Program-made: the position numbers and the translations under genes
The notes under the pieces: generated by a model
Databases searched by the model: none
What the model was told of the DNA's origin: nothing
Seen by the model: the letters and a program-made list of their open reading frames with translations, nothing else
Part shown: one piece after another, positions 33,377 to 46,472 of the stretch
Layout of the letters: every line of letters begins with the position of its first letter
Position numbering within the stretch: position 1 is the stretch's first letter
NCBI GenBank assembly: GCA_963854835.1
Contig: OY978525.1
Span: 108,322,917 to 108,386,916, forward strand
Source: Megamerina dolium
Taxonomy: Eukaryota > Arthropoda > Insecta > Diptera > Megamerinidae
DNA length: 64,000 nt
Reading direction: 5' to 3'

Positions 33377-34633
33377 TATACCCTGCTTAATGCAATATGC
33401 ATAGTATATTCATTTCGGTCAGATGTTTGTGTCCACTTGAAGGAATCTCCGGTGATATAGACATGGATATATATTCGTGATCAGCGTCGATTAAATTTTC
33501 GATTTAACGATGTCCGTCCGTCCGTCCGTCCGTCCGTCCGTCCGTCCGTCTGTCTGTCACCTGGCTGGTTCGCACGATAACTTGAGTAAATATTGAGCTA
33601 TTTCGATGAAATTTGGCATAAGTAATCTATGATCCAAGGGTACGGAGGGGATTGATATTGGGCATGATCGGTCAATAACCACGCCCACACCAAGCATTCA
33701 AAGCGACTAACCTCGAAATTTTCAAAATCTTTAACTTGCTATAACTCACATAATATACCACTTGGGACAACAATATTTTGCACATAGAGTTATATTATAC
33801 TACTATATAATCTCACCAAAAGTGGATGAGCCACGCCTACTTTCTAGCGTAGCTCCCATACAAAGTGTCTGTACTTCTTTTAAATTGAAACTGCTGTAAC
33901 TTCTACAATCTTCTGTCTAGAATAACCATAATTGACACTTAGATTAACATGGTAGTCGGAAATAATATGGCAGAAAATCAGTGTGCCGCGCCCACTCCTT
34001 TTTGGGTCTCCCATACAAAGTTGCGGAAATTAAAAAAAATGTTACCGGTTATAACTTGCAAACTATTCAGCGTAGAATAACGAGATTTAAGGTGTGGATT
34101 AGTATTGTACGAGCAACTAGGTTCACAGAAAATGGGCGCACCACGCCCAGTGTTTATCGTAGCCCCCATACAAATTTTAAATTGAAACAGCTGTAACTTA
34201 GGCAATCTTATGTCTATAATAACCATAATTGACACTTAAATTAACATCGTAGTCGGAAATAATCTGGCGAAAAATCAGCGTACCACGCCCACTTCTTATT
34301 GGGGCTCCCATACAAAGTTGAGGAAATTAAACTAAAATGTTAACCACCATAACTTAGAAACTATTCAACGTAGGACACCAAATTTAAGGTGTGGATTAAC
34401 ATTGAAAAATTAATTGGATTTACTAGAAAGTGGTAAGCCACGCCCACTTTTTATATAGCTCCCATACTAAGCCTCGGAATTATCTTAAAATCCTTTTACT
34501 TCGTCAAAGTCAACCATATTTCGGGTGTAAATTAGTAGTATATGCAAAAATTATTTCTCGAAAAGTGGAAATAAAAGAAAAGTTGGATATTCGAGTAAAC
34601 TTTTTATATATAAATCTACATATGCAGGGTATA
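33377..34633. mobile_element. Mini-me-like noncoding element with ~150 bp periodicity
   Basis: The segment is bounded by inverted 10 bp termini tataccctgc (33377-33386) and gcagggtata (34624-34633). It has the (GTCC/GTCT)n run described in dipteran mini-me elements, preceded by the conserved-looking tgatcagcgtcgatt. The rest is a degenerate tandem array: the string ccacgccca-t / tcccatacaaa recurs at about 33677, 33831, 33985, 34141, 34287 and 34438, about 150 bp apart, with alternate units more alike (about 300 bp higher-order period). Noncoding. Family name is by resemblance. Confidence 0.7.
33512..33558. repeat. (GTCC)n(GTCT)n microsatellite
   Basis: About nine GTCC units followed by GTCT units inside the mini-me-like element. 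Confidence 0.95.
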
Positions 34634-34769
34634 ATTTGGTCGGCCCCAGCCGACTGTAAGGAGATTTTTTCCAATTTATTTGCTCTTTTTATTTGCTCCT
34701 TGTTTTCTTCTTAGTGGCAATTTGAATTCAAAATTAAAAAACACAGAATTCTGATGTTGATTTAATTTC

Positions 34770-35430
34770 ATTGTAAATATACATATTTCGTGTATCTATG
34801 TATCATTACTTTAAGGCGTAACACAATGATATTTTGATACATTGCGATTAGTTTTACTATAATAAATTGACGAATTTTGATTTCTAAATGTTCAAGACTA
34901 TAAGATTTATCCACATAAATACAATATTTCCCTTTCGCATGATCTTGAATTATAGTTGACAATACAGTTTGCAATACAGCCCAAATGGGTCATGCTAAGT
35001 GAGTGGGGATGCCATTCTGTTGAAAGCACGTATTGTGCAGATTGAGATGTTTAATTTTAGAACAAAAACGTTTGCTTTGATATTACCGTGGCGCTAAGAA
35101 TTAATACTAGTAGTGTTTCCTTCATCAATTTAGAAAAAAAAAATCTGATAGCAGCCTATGTCTATGTCTATGGCAAAATGTACACTAGATAATTACTTTT
35201 ACAAGGTGTATTGGAATTTTCTGACACACTTGAAAAATTTCACTTCTCCCACATTTCGAATTTCGATTCATTTACTTATCTGCTAAACGAGAATTGAGCC
35301 TCATCGCTGAAAAAAAAACTTGCATTTTACCGGCCTTGCAATATTAGCGACAGTCTCTTTCGAATCCCTTCACTAATTTACACTGAGCCATTTCAATTAC
35401 AAACATTAAGTAAAGTTTACAATGAAAAAA
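34770..35430 (-). pseudogene. DD41D-type transposase remnant
   Basis: Minus strand. The first catalytic Asp motif is readable as FFFSDEAQF (about 35285-35315). After decay, the C-terminal part IYVDKSYSLEHLEIKIRQFI and AMYQNIIV (34780-34925) matches the ADKPLTLEHLKTNIRHVM-type tail of the 5277-6158 protein. Between them stops and shifts hide Asp 2 and Asp 3. No TIRs seen. Confidence 0.65.
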
Positions 35431-36257
35431 ATGAAATGATAATCGAAAACAGCATAGCATTCATAGATTCCAATAGAATTGGTGAAACTAGCATTGCTTG
35501 ACCAGTTCCATTGTACTGAAGGCATTATACTCGTATATATACAAGTTTATGTATGTTATTTATGATTATAATGCACAATTCCCAATGGACAAACTTTAGA
35601 AAATGTTACTTTCTGAAGCTTAATAATGTCATTTTGTTGGAATTTTTCAAATCACAATATTCTCTTCTATCGAATGGAGTTAAAAAAAATAAAAAATTCA
35701 GAAGACTTTGTATGTTTAGATCGAGTGTGTGGGTTCAATTATATCACTCGAATGGAATAAAATGCTTCAGAATCATTAGACTATTTTATTTACAAAGAAA
35801 GAATGAACGCCTATGAATAGTATTAAGTGAATATTATTTAGTTTATCGCTATAGTTAAGCAATCGGTTGAAAAATGACTGAGTTATTGATTATTAAATGA
35901 AGCAGGTGACCTGATCATTTTTTTAATTATTTTTCAATTGGTAATAAATTTTTAATATTATTGTTATAATTATTTTAAGAAATTTTCTAAGCCCAATTTC
36001 GTGTTGTAGTCGACCAGAGCGACAATCTCCACTAGGTCACTAGAAATTTGCTCTCAAATTACCTTCTCTTTTTGTATCACCATATTATTTATCGCATACA
36101 AATCTGTTATACATAGTAAAAGGTTTGTGCACTTGCTGTACTCAGAGATCAATGATCTTCTAACTGTTATACAGTACACAAAATGTTTCTGCCATTCACC
36201 GCTGCATATATTTATGGTGTTTCAAATCGTAATTATCCAATTTATGTATGTATTGAG
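35431..36257. other. Spacer, no gene seen
   Basis: AT-rich. The 87-codon frame at 35553-35816 has no recognisable domain and is judged chance. Confidence 0.45.
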
Positions 36258-37370
36258 CTTATGGAGGGAACACATCTCCACGTTATTGAATGGCGATACC
36301 TCGAACAATCCCGCCAGTGGATATAGATGTTCCACAACCAGACCATGGCGAGGTCAGAGAGGCCATTTCTAGCCTGAAAAACAACAAGTGTTGTTGGCCT
36401 ACCTGCTGAGTTATTTAAGACCGGAGGCGAAGAGCTGCTCACCAACATGCACCAGCTCATATGCAGAGTATGGTCGGATAAAAGCATGTTCGATGAGTGA
36501 AGGCTCAGTGTTCTGTGTCCGTATATAAGATAGAAAATTCACAATTTGTGTAAAGTTCCTATAGAGCGTGCTGTGTGCCAGTCAGCGTGCGAGCAGTCAG
36601 TGGAGCATTCTTAAAGTTAGAAAGAGAGTCACATCAAATGGGTCTTCAAGTGAAAGAGTTCAAGACAAAGTACCTAATGTTCACAAATAAAGAGTCCTGG
36701 CGTCTTGGATAACACATCGATGTTGATAACTATGCTATTGAAGTAGTGAAGGACCTAGTCTATATTGGAACCAGCATTAACACTAGTAATGATGTCAACC
36801 TGGAGATATTGCGAAGGTTCACTCTTGCTAATATTTTCTACTTTGGGCTAAGTATGCAATTGAGGAGTTATAGCCTCTTTTGAAAATGAAAACCACATTC
36901 GTATAAGTCTTTCCTCATGCTTGATCTAATATATGGCGCCGAAGCTTGGACAATTTCCACCTCAAATTAGAGAATGCTTGGAATTCTAGAGAGAAAAGTC
37001 CTATGCAAAATCTTTGGACCTATTTGCGCTGGTGTTGAGTATCGAATAAGATACAATCGTGACCTATATGAGCTATATTCCGACACCAATATAGTAAAGC
37101 GTATTAAAATTCAGCGGTTGCTCTGGCTAGTTCATGTCGAGTAAGTAGAAGATCACGCTCATTTTTAGAAGGTGCTTTATTCGGAATCCACTAGTATCGA
37201 CGCAAAAGAAGCAATTCTAACTAAACTCCGGTGGTCGGACCAAGCACTGCAGACTTTGAAAGCGCTTGGAATTGGAAACAGGCCAGGACGTAATTGCTGA
37301 AATCTGCAAAACTGATGGTGTTAACCTTTCTACTCCTAACTCGATATTATACCATTGTGTGTGTGAATTA
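36258..37370 (+). pseudogene. RTE-clade LINE, copy C (old, decayed)
   Basis: Follows the RTE order but with many substitutions and stops: LWREHISTLLNGD (36258 on), EVREAISSLKNNK-like and AELFKTGGEELLTNMHQL (36350-36470), then a jump over the whole RT palm to LERESHQMGLQVKEFKTKYLM (about 36620-36680), VVKDLVYIGTSINTSNDVNLEILRR, IYGAEAWTIST and RIRYNRDLYELYSDTNIVKRIKIQRL (to about 37130). The palm deletion joins nearly the same region as in copy A but from an earlier point. More diverged than A, B, D or E, so an older insertion. Confidence 0.85.
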
Positions 37371-39715
37371 GTAACCGGTTTGTAACCGGTAACCGATTGT
37401 TGAACGATTCAGCATTTTTTTAAAATTGTTATAAATACTAATTTTGGTTTTTTTTTTTTATTTTGCCAATAAACACGAGATAATTAGATATTCACAATAC
37501 GAATTTTGTAAAATGCCTCACTTCTCTATAGTATGAAAATTATCATAACCAAGATTTACCTTTAGCTGGGAACAATAGCAACTTTTTTTGGGAAGCGCTT
37601 GAAGAAAAAGCATTGTATTTCTGAATCTAAAGTCTCTTGATTAAATCCTTACTTGACCAACTTAACTAGAGTTTTTATAGAAAAGTAATCGATAAGCAAT
37701 ACGGCCAATCGTAGAAGTTTTCCATAGAAAATCCTCTGTAAAAACTTCGAAAACAGATATGAGGCATATGTTTTTCGACTCTTCGAAATCGAATAATTTC
37801 CCATTGAATATCTAATGCTTTATGATTTTTATTACGTACATACGTCACGCTTAATATCCATCGATTTCCCCATACTTCAAGTATAATTTACATTACCTCA
37901 CATAATCGTAATAACTCTAAGAAGAAGAAGAAAATAATAATAATAATCATAATAGTAATAATAATTTATCAAGAAAAATGAATAAAAGACGAAGAGTAAG
38001 TCTAATTTAATTATTATTCCACACTGTAAATATTATTTACACAATATTTTTGCACAGAGAGCTTATCAAAATATACAAACACACAAATATAAATACACAT
38101 ATACAATATAACTAATAAATTTTCTATATCTGTATACGTTATATAGTATTCGTACTCGAATATATGAATGTATTTTGTATGGAGGTCATAAAAATAAGAA
38201 TTATGTTTACACAAAAGTGACACTAGAGGTGGTATCGGTATTACTTCATAATACCACCCATATGCGACATAGCCAAATGGGGTGGAGGGGGGGGTGTGGT
38301 GGAGGTTGGTCTGAGAGTTAGCTAAAATGGTAAATGTGTGTTTGTGTGTATGTGTGTCTATGTGTATATAGTGAATTAGTTGAGGTTGACTTCGTAGCTA
38401 GCTGACTGACTAAGTGTGGGGTATGTGTGAAGTTTGCATTCTCTGTTAACCACCCCACCACCAACAAAAAAACAAAAAAAAAAAAAAATCATAAAAATTG
38501 TGTTGCAACAAATTTTGATTGTCTCACAGATTTAAGACAACGCACGAGTCCTTCCCCCATCATCCTGTACTCTCTTATCGGCATGACCTTATGGCGGCGA
38601 TGATGATGACGACGACAACACTAACGATAATGGCTCGACACTCGACATAGCATAATCAAATCAAAATTGTATTATATTTATGTGTACTTTTGTACCTCTC
38701 TCTTGACTTTGGTAATAAAATTTTTCGTGTGGAAATACATACACATACACACACAAATACATGTACAAACAATACATGCTGCTTTTGTAATTTTCTCTAC
38801 TTAAGATCGCGGTCAGTATATTATTTTGTAATAATATTTTAGCTAAGCATTGTTAGAGGCACATAGGGGAGAAAAATCATTTTTTTTTTCGAAAAATATT
38901 GAAAATTAATTCAAAGTAAAACAAAAAAAAAAAGAATACAATAAAAATATGTTCAAACTTTCTTTGAAACTCGTCTAGACTCCAAAAAGAGTCTTAAAGA
39001 TATGTGGGTATCGTACAATATATTTGGAAAATATCCAAATTAAATTCGAATTCGTAAATATAGGCAAAAAGGGAAAAAATTAAATTAAATAAATAATCCA
39101 ACTGTGACAGCATACAACCAGCTAACAAGAGCGAGCACCTTTTTTATGTGAATGAGGAGACTAAAGTAGCAATAGCAATAACAATACTCAACAATAAAAT
39201 GTCATAAAATGACTAAAAGTCATAAAACAACGTAAAAAGGGCGACAACAAAACTATAAAAATGTTTGCAAACACACTCATACACATACACACAGATACAG
39301 AGACAAAAAATTATTGAAGTTAAAGGAAAGTTTTCAGAAAAACAAAGTCAAAAAAAAAAAAACAGAACAAGTCTGAGAAAGTACCCAAAGCAGAAGTAAT
39401 CACATTGCCACAGAGGGAACAAGATGATTCGGAGGCTGAATTATAAGGAGCAATACTCAAAAAAAAAAAAAGGGCCACATTGAATGAAACAATACCCTCT
39501 CAAGTGACACAAACTGAGATAATAGTGAGAGAGGAAAAAAAGAGTGAGTAAAGCTGCGGTACGAAGGTGACAAGTTCAAGTAGCGTTATGGAGAAGAGGA
39601 TTTTATTTATTTTATTTCATTTATTTTTGGATTTTATTTTTATTCGTATTTTTTTTGGAAATGTCTACATTTTTATTTACCAAATATTAGAATTGTATTT
39701 AAAGCTAACAGGCCA
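37371..39715. other. AT-rich spacer, no gene seen
   Basis: Includes AAG/AAT runs at 37919-37965, a purine-rich stretch at 38278-38310 and A runs. No gene supported. Confidence 0.5.
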
Positions 39716-39793
39716 TTCGATAAGTATTGTTACGTTTTTATTTTGTGAACTTGTAATTCTATTTGAATCAACCTTGTTCGATCACTGGATTCA

Positions 39794-40121
39794 GTTAATA
39801 ATAATTGCGTACACTTATTTTGTATAACTATATACAGAAATAATTTATTTAATCAATCCTATACTTGCATCTTTTACCTCTGATACTGTGTCAATGTTTG
39901 CTAAATCACTTTCTGTATTCAATTGATTTCATTTCTCAACAACTGGCCCTATTTATACTCTGTGGCAACACTCCAGAATCTTCATTTATCGAGATTCTTC
40001 TCTTTCTTTCTCGTTGGCTTGTTCTGGTTATCGCGTATTTCTTTTTTTGTTGACATTCGTTTCGATTCTGCCAATATACGTGTCACTCACAATAGTGTTA
40101 TTCACAATAGTGATGCGTAAC
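39794..40121 (-). mobile_element. Solo LTR (probable)
   Basis: A 328 bp segment between the left TIR of M5 and its transposase start, where about 0.4 kb is surplus. It begins gttaataataattgcg and ends gatgcgtaac, so the outer bases form a short inverted repeat. On the minus strand it has a TATA box gagtataaatagggcc (39948-39963) and, about 100 bp further, an AATAAA-type signal (39844-39849), which is LTR order U3-R-U5. No internal retroviral-type sequence remains. A clean target duplication was not seen. Confidence 0.55.
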
Positions 40122-40923
40122 CAACGATCGATACTCGTTACAGTATCTAGGACATATAAATAGCGTTACTAGAATTTTGTCCATATGATTTTTGTTGAGT
40201 TTTAACCTTCAAACGACACGTGTATAAAATTAGCATTAATATAGCATTTTGTATGAAGCAACTTTTATTATTGAAAAAAAAATAATGGATAAAAGTGAAT
40301 TTCGTGCTTTGATTTGCTTTGAACATTGCTTTTTAATGAAAAAAATAATACAATGGAAACTAAACAATGGCTTGATAAACATTATCCGGACTCTGCTCCA
40401 TCCCAGACAAATGGTAGAAAAGTGGATTGCTGAAGTTAAACGTGATCGTACCAGCACAAACGATGCAGAACGCAGTGGACGCCCAATTGAAGCTGTTATT
40501 CCAGAAACTATCAAAAAAATTTACAAATTGGTTATGAACGATCATAAAATGGAAGGTGCATGAGGTAGCTGACATCGTAAAGATATCAGATGGTAGTGTT
40601 TTTACCATTTTACAAGAACATTTGGGTATGCGAAAGCTCTGTGCAAAGCCGTGGGTGCCGCGTGAGCTCACAATCGATCAAAAACAAAAACGTATCGATG
40701 TTTCAACGGAGTGTTTGGCAGTGTTAAACCGACAATCGTCGATATGTGATAATGGATGAAACATGGCTTCACCGTTACACACCATAATTCAATAGACGGT
40801 CAGCTGAGTGGACAGCAGTTGAAGAATCGAATCCACAGCAAGCAAAGACGCAACAGTCAGCCGGTAAGGTGATGGCGTCAGTATTTTGGGATACGAACGG
40901 AATAATATTCATAGACTATATCC

Positions 40924-41040
40924 AAGAATGTAAGGGTCTACGTCCCGGAAGTACTCGACTACGTGGTCGATCAAGGTCCATTCACCTCATCAGAATACGG
41001 AAATGCTTTGTACGAGAACAAAACAAAGCATATCCGTGAA
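40924..41040 (+). mobile_element. Second copy of the unidentified coding-like repeat
   Basis: Replaces a few residues of M5 between IIFIDYI and YYCELLDRL. It matches the minus strand of about 7743-7858 at roughly 80%. In one frame it reads YVPEVLDYVVDQG and FTSSEYGNALYENKTKH, against YVPKAFDHVVDQG and FTSSEYGNAMYGNKTMH in the other copy. The short repeat atatcc occurs at both edges (40918-40923, 41030-41035). No (CAA)n tail here. Confidence 0.6.
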
Positions 41041-41211
41041 CCATGAACAGCGGCTATTATTGTGAACTTTTGGACCGATTGACCGGTCTGAAATCTCAAA
41101 GGAACGAGCATATTTGCTAAAGAAAAAGTTTTGTTTCACCACAACAATGCACTGTATCACAAATCGATGAAAACAATGGCGAAATTGAATAAATTATTCT
41201 TCGAATTGCTA

Positions 41212-43021
41212 TTTGGGAGTAATCCTGGATAAAACTCTAACTTTGAACAACCATTTATCATACATCACGAACAAAGCCCTGGGGGCTACCTTCGCTTGCC
41301 AAAGTCTGTATCGTAAAACATGGTGACTACGACCTAAAATGATGGCGTGGTCTTACAAAACTGTAATAGTACCAATGACCACTTATGCCTCTCTGGCATG
41401 TGGTCCAAGGTAAATCAAATTAGGACTCAGACGATCCTTAACATGATTCATCGAATAGCCTGTTTGAGCACAACGAGAGCGATCTCCACAGCAGCTTTAG
41501 GAATAATCTACTTACTTACTTATGTGGCCATAACAACCGAATATCGAATTAGGCCGAAAATAACATGCTTCACCAGCCATCTCTGTTCTTCGCTAGCTGG
41601 CGCCAGTTAGAAATTCCAAGCGCTGTCAAGTTCTCCAGTACTTGGTCTTTCCACCGGAGGTTTAGTCTTCCTCTTCTGCGTCGTCCTCCAGCGGGTTCCG
41701 AATATAACACCTTCTTAGCTGGAGCGTGTTCTTCCATTCGCTCGTCATGACCTAGCCAGCGCAGCCGCTGGATTTTGGTGCGCTTTACTATGTCAATATC
41801 GGCATACAGCCCGTAGAACTTATTCTGTACTCGCCACCAACGCAAATAGGTCCAAAGATCTTGTGTAGCTCTTTTCTCTCGAAAACTCCAAGCATTCGGC
41901 CATCCGAGGTGGAAATTGTCCAGGCTTCAGCGCCATATGTTAGGATAGGCATGATGAGAGACTTGTAGAGTGTAGTTTTCGTTCTTCGAGGAATAATCAC
42001 AGGTCTAAATACTATACACCTTGTGGTCAAGAGTACAGCAGCCATTGCAGCCATAAGGCTTCCGAACTCCATACACCTGAAAGAAGGCAACCTAAAAGGG
42101 CACATTAAGATTCTAGACGTAGTCTGGAATTCACCGGGCCTCACGGTCGTTGACAGAATGGATAAAAAACTTATATTCTCCGAATTTTCTGAAGTGATCA
42201 TTCACGATCGCTCGGAGTGGAGAAACAACGAAATATTTTTTAAACAGGGCTCACAACTATGGTACACTGATGGGTCCAAAATCGAAGATGGTAGTTCTGA
42301 GCGGAAATTGTAGGACCAGGAAAACTAGCTTCCATTTTTCAGGCGGAGGTCCACGCCTTAGAGCTATCTGTCAGATAATGTCTACGTAGGGGCACTCAAG
42401 AAACCGACATATGAATTCTTTCAGACAGTCAGGCAGCTCTAAAATCACTAATGAATTTCTCGTTTCAATCTGAGTTGGTCTGGGAATGCTTCGAATTCCT
42501 CAATACCATAGCAAAGAGGAACTCTGTGACTCTAATTTAAGGTACATGGACACGAGGGGCATGCAGGCAATGAAATGGCAGATTCACTGGCCAAAAAGGA
42601 CGCAGACACTGCTTTTATAGGCCCAGAACCCTTCTGGATAGTAGCTTCATGAATAACTTAATATGTGAAGCGGAAAAAATTACTCTAACCGATTACTGGA
42701 GAGCCCAAACAGGCATGCGGCAGTCGAAAAGATTCATTGACCCTGAACATATTAAGATAGATGCTATCTTGAACCTCAGCAGAAAAGATATCAAACTCTA
42801 CTACATTTTGAACTCAATTATCACATGATGAAAATGGGTGTGGCTAGACGCAGACTAAACTACCTAGACAACGGATTCATAGTTCCCAGGTATCTAGTTA
42901 AAATCAATCCCACAGCAGTAACAAGATTTATAAATAGTCTTGAGATCTTTTAGTTAGGGAATAAGACTGCACAAAAGATCTTCAGGTCGCGGTGCTTCAT
43001 AGGCTTAATAATAATAATAAA
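41212..43021 (+). pseudogene. LINE with RNase H (I/LOA-like) nested in mariner M5
   Basis: 5'-truncated LINE starting inside the RT C-terminal region: LGVILDKTLTLNNHLSYITNKALG (41213 on), RKTW, MAWSYKTVIVPMTTYASLACGPR, then after the RTE insert TIHLVVKSTAAIAAIRL and HLKEGNLKGHIKILD. The RNase H domain follows: LWYTDGSKIEDG (about 42255-42295), a decayed SDSQAALKSL (about 42420-42450), and VHGHEGHAGNEMADSLAKK (about 42540-42597). It ends in a (TAA)5 tail (43006-43020). The flanks aattgct (to 41211) and aaatgct (to 43026) look like the duplication, one mismatch. Numerous stops. Confidence 0.82.
41509..41988 (-). mobile_element. RTE 3' end, copy D
   Basis: A 480 bp RTE 3' fragment on the minus strand inside the LINE, flanked by perfect 10 bp repeats aggaataatc (41499-41508, 41989-41998). 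It has a (TAAG)n tail and encodes RTE residues from TTLYKSLIMP to the C-terminus with one small deletion near 41815-41835 (NHELYEL region). It is truncated at nearly the same point as copy B. Confidence 0.93.
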
Positions 43022-43298
43022 ATGCTTCCCCACCCACCGTATTCTCCAGATTTAGCCCCCAGCGACTTTTTCCTGTTCAATAGATCTCAAAAGAATGCTT
43101 TCTGGAAAGAAATTTAATTCCGATGATGCAGTAATCGCTAAAACTGTGGCCTACTTTGACAAGAAAGAGAAATCGTACTATAAAACTGGTATCGAAAAGT
43201 TGGAAAATCGCTATACTTATTGTATAATAAAATTGAGCTTTGTCAAAATTTTGTTTTTTTTTCATACTTTTCCTACGAACTTATTGAATGGCCTGTTA

Positions 43299-44467
<1,169 letters not shown>

Positions 44468-44739
44468 TTTTTTATTATTATTATTATTATTTTTTTTTTT
44501 TTGCTATAGAGATGAATATGGGTTTTAGTAAATTGTATCATTGGAATGTTTTCATCTTCTAGTATATATGAACCTAAGATTTTATGCCTCCTGTGGCCTA
44601 ATGCATCACAGGTTGTGATTAAGTGTTCCATGGACTCTTCCTCATCACAGCAGAGCTTGCAAGTACTTGTGTTAGATATTTTTGTGTAAATGTTTATTTC
44701 ATGGGGAGTGACCTGTTAGTGCTCCGGAGGGTAATCTAA

Positions 44740-45267
44740 TAGCCAAGACAGACGGCAGCCTAATTCCGTATCACCGAGTTAATTCGAATTAACTCGGGCA
44801 TTAACTGCAGCTAATCCGCATAAACTCTTTGAGTTAATTCTCAAAATAAAAGAGGATTAGGTCAATTTGCGCTGGCAACACCGCTGAAAATTGTCTATTG
44901 TGAATTTTTCTCGATTCATTTTACAAAAAATTAGATATGTTCGCTTACAAAAAACTTTCAACAATTGTTAACAGTTTTCAACATGAAAAGCGTTGGCGAA
45001 CAAATAAATCCAGCTGTCAATTAAGAACTGTGAATGTCAATTTACAAGTTTCTGATAGTTTTCAGTTCATGTACTTCTTGTAGATTTTCTCATATCGAGA
45101 GTGACAGATGACAGAAATTGATAGTGATAGTAATGTAAGTGAGCAGACCTAATAAAACAGTAATCAGCCGTTTAGTTAATCCGCAATACTGCCGTCTGTC
45201 AGGTTATTATTTTATTCGGATTAAGTGCGCCGGTAATCCGGAATTAGGCTGCCGTCTGTCTAGGCTA
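44740..45267. mobile_element. Nonautonomous TIR element with TAA duplication (PIF/Harbinger-like by duplication)
   Basis: The approximately 29 bp TIRs start tagcc(a/t)agacagacggc at 44740 and its complement ends at 45267, with one early mismatch. The flanking TAA (44737-44739, 45268-45270) is a 3 bp duplication, the size and sequence typical of PIF/Harbinger. No transposase. A 24 bp perfect palindrome lies just inside the left TIR. Confidence 0.85.
44774..44797. repeat. Perfect 24 bp palindrome inside the TIR element
   Basis: ccgagttaattc followed by its exact complement gaattaactcgg. The half-site gagttaattc recurs near 44829-44840. Confidence 0.95.
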
Positions 45268-46446
45268 TAAGACTGTTATTGTTTAAGGTTAGAGCGGCGT
45301 TTGCTCTTTTGGCATCAAAGCTCAGGAATTTGTTGGAGTGGTTGAGACTGCTCTGATTTTATGTTGGATCCATTTCTTGGTATCATGTTTTATGTTGTTT
45401 TTATTGAAACCAAAGCAGGGGGTTGGACCGATGAATGACGCTTCAGCTCCTTTTTTTTTTTTTTGGCATAAAGGTCCGCCTTTTCATTATCTTCGTGTCC
45501 TTCATGTCCTGGCACCCATATCAGAGAGACCTGATTGAGGGTGGCCAGTTTGTTGAGTACATTGTTACACTCTGTGAGGACTTTTGATGTGAATGTGTAG
45601 CTTTTAAGAGCTTTGAGGATTGATTGGCTGTCTGAGAGTATTTTAATTTTGACTCTGTAAAGTCCTTTTTTGTATAAGATTTCCACTGTTTCCATGTGAA
45701 TTTTTTATCCAGGATGATCCCTAGATATTTTATCTCTTCCTTAATTGGTTTCGTATAAGTAAGTTTCGTATATCTTTAGGTGGCTCATGGGTAATTCATG
45801 GACCAGCCTGATCGATTTTCTTTAAAAATGCAGAAAATTTCGAATTTTTTTTTCTTTTATTCAGGAATTATTTTTATAAGCAAGTAGCAATTTTTTATTA
45901 ATTTTGTACTAATAATATTGGTTATTAAAATATATCGAATATTTATATTCGATAACCGTTTTTTTGTACCTTTTTAATTACCGAATACCTAACAATACAA
46001 TTTGTTATGCATTTAAATTGGTACGAGGTGTCAATATAACGCAATGCTCAATAACCCTCATATATATGGCAAATGCAATACATATATTGAACGTGACTGT
46101 GATCATAAACGCATATTTGATGGTGACGACAACAATGTTTGCTGCTGATGATCGCATCATCAAATATCAAATGCTTACACTATTAATTGTATTAAAGCAA
46201 ACGTATTTTATATATTTCTTAGTTATGAGTGTATGAGACATAAATAATACAACAACTCATACATTTTTGAATTCTTTTATTATTTTCGATTTTTTTTTTT
46301 CCAATTTTTTATTTTTTTACTAATTGACTGCATATGACTGTTGACCCACACGTAGAGACATTACAAGTTACTATATATATATACATATAAATTTTGAACG
46401 TAATATATATTATTGAATGAATAATATGTGTATGACGTTCCATTAT

Positions 46447-46472
46447 CATCATCATCATCATCATCATCATCA
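46447..46472. repeat. (CAT)n microsatellite
   Basis: Eight to nine uninterrupted units. Confidence 0.95.

Larger units (their letters stand above)
39718..43296 (+). mobile_element. Mariner M5 (DD34D, SETMAR-type lineage) carrying four nested insertions
   Basis: TIRs acaggccattcgataagt (39718 on) and the complement acttattgaatggcctgt (ending 43296), flanked by TA (39716-39717, 43297-43298). Transposase pieces run in order: MDKSEFRALICFEHCFLM (ATG 40285), QMVEKWIAEVKRDRTSTNDA, RSGRPIEAVIPETIKKIYKL, ISDGSVFTILQEHLGMRKLC, a first-Asp region reading MDETWLHRYT across a frameshift (about 40752-40785), ASVFWDTNGIIFIDYIQ, then YYCELLDRL, HHNNALYHKSMKTMAKLN in which Asp 2 reads Asn, and after the LINE LPHPPYSPDLAPSDFFLF with Asp 3 (43023-43080). 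Inserts are at 39794-40121, about 40924-41040, and 41212-43021 (which itself contains 41509-41988). Once these are removed the element is about 1.3 kb. Confidence 0.9.
44468..45755 (-). pseudogene. LINE with RNase H, split by a TIR element
   Basis: Minus-strand LINE. From its 5' side: EIKYLGIILDKKFTWKQ (end of the RT region, about 45694-45750), a deletion and shift, then RNase H pieces KIKILSDSQSILKALKSYTF (about 45590-45650) and IWVPGHEGHEDNEKADLYAKK (about 45455-45530). A run of A (45449-45465) shifts the frame. After the 528 bp insert at 44740-45267 the 3' end continues with a Cys-rich zinc-knuckle-like piece CKLCCDEEESMEHLITTCDALGHRRH split over two frames (44560-44665). It ends in an A run plus (TAA)n at 44469-44500. 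Confidence 0.8.

Noticed and set aside
32455..33558. Direct-repeat arrays considered as CRISPR
   Set aside because: No unique spacers between constant repeats; eukaryotic minisatellites and a GTCC run.
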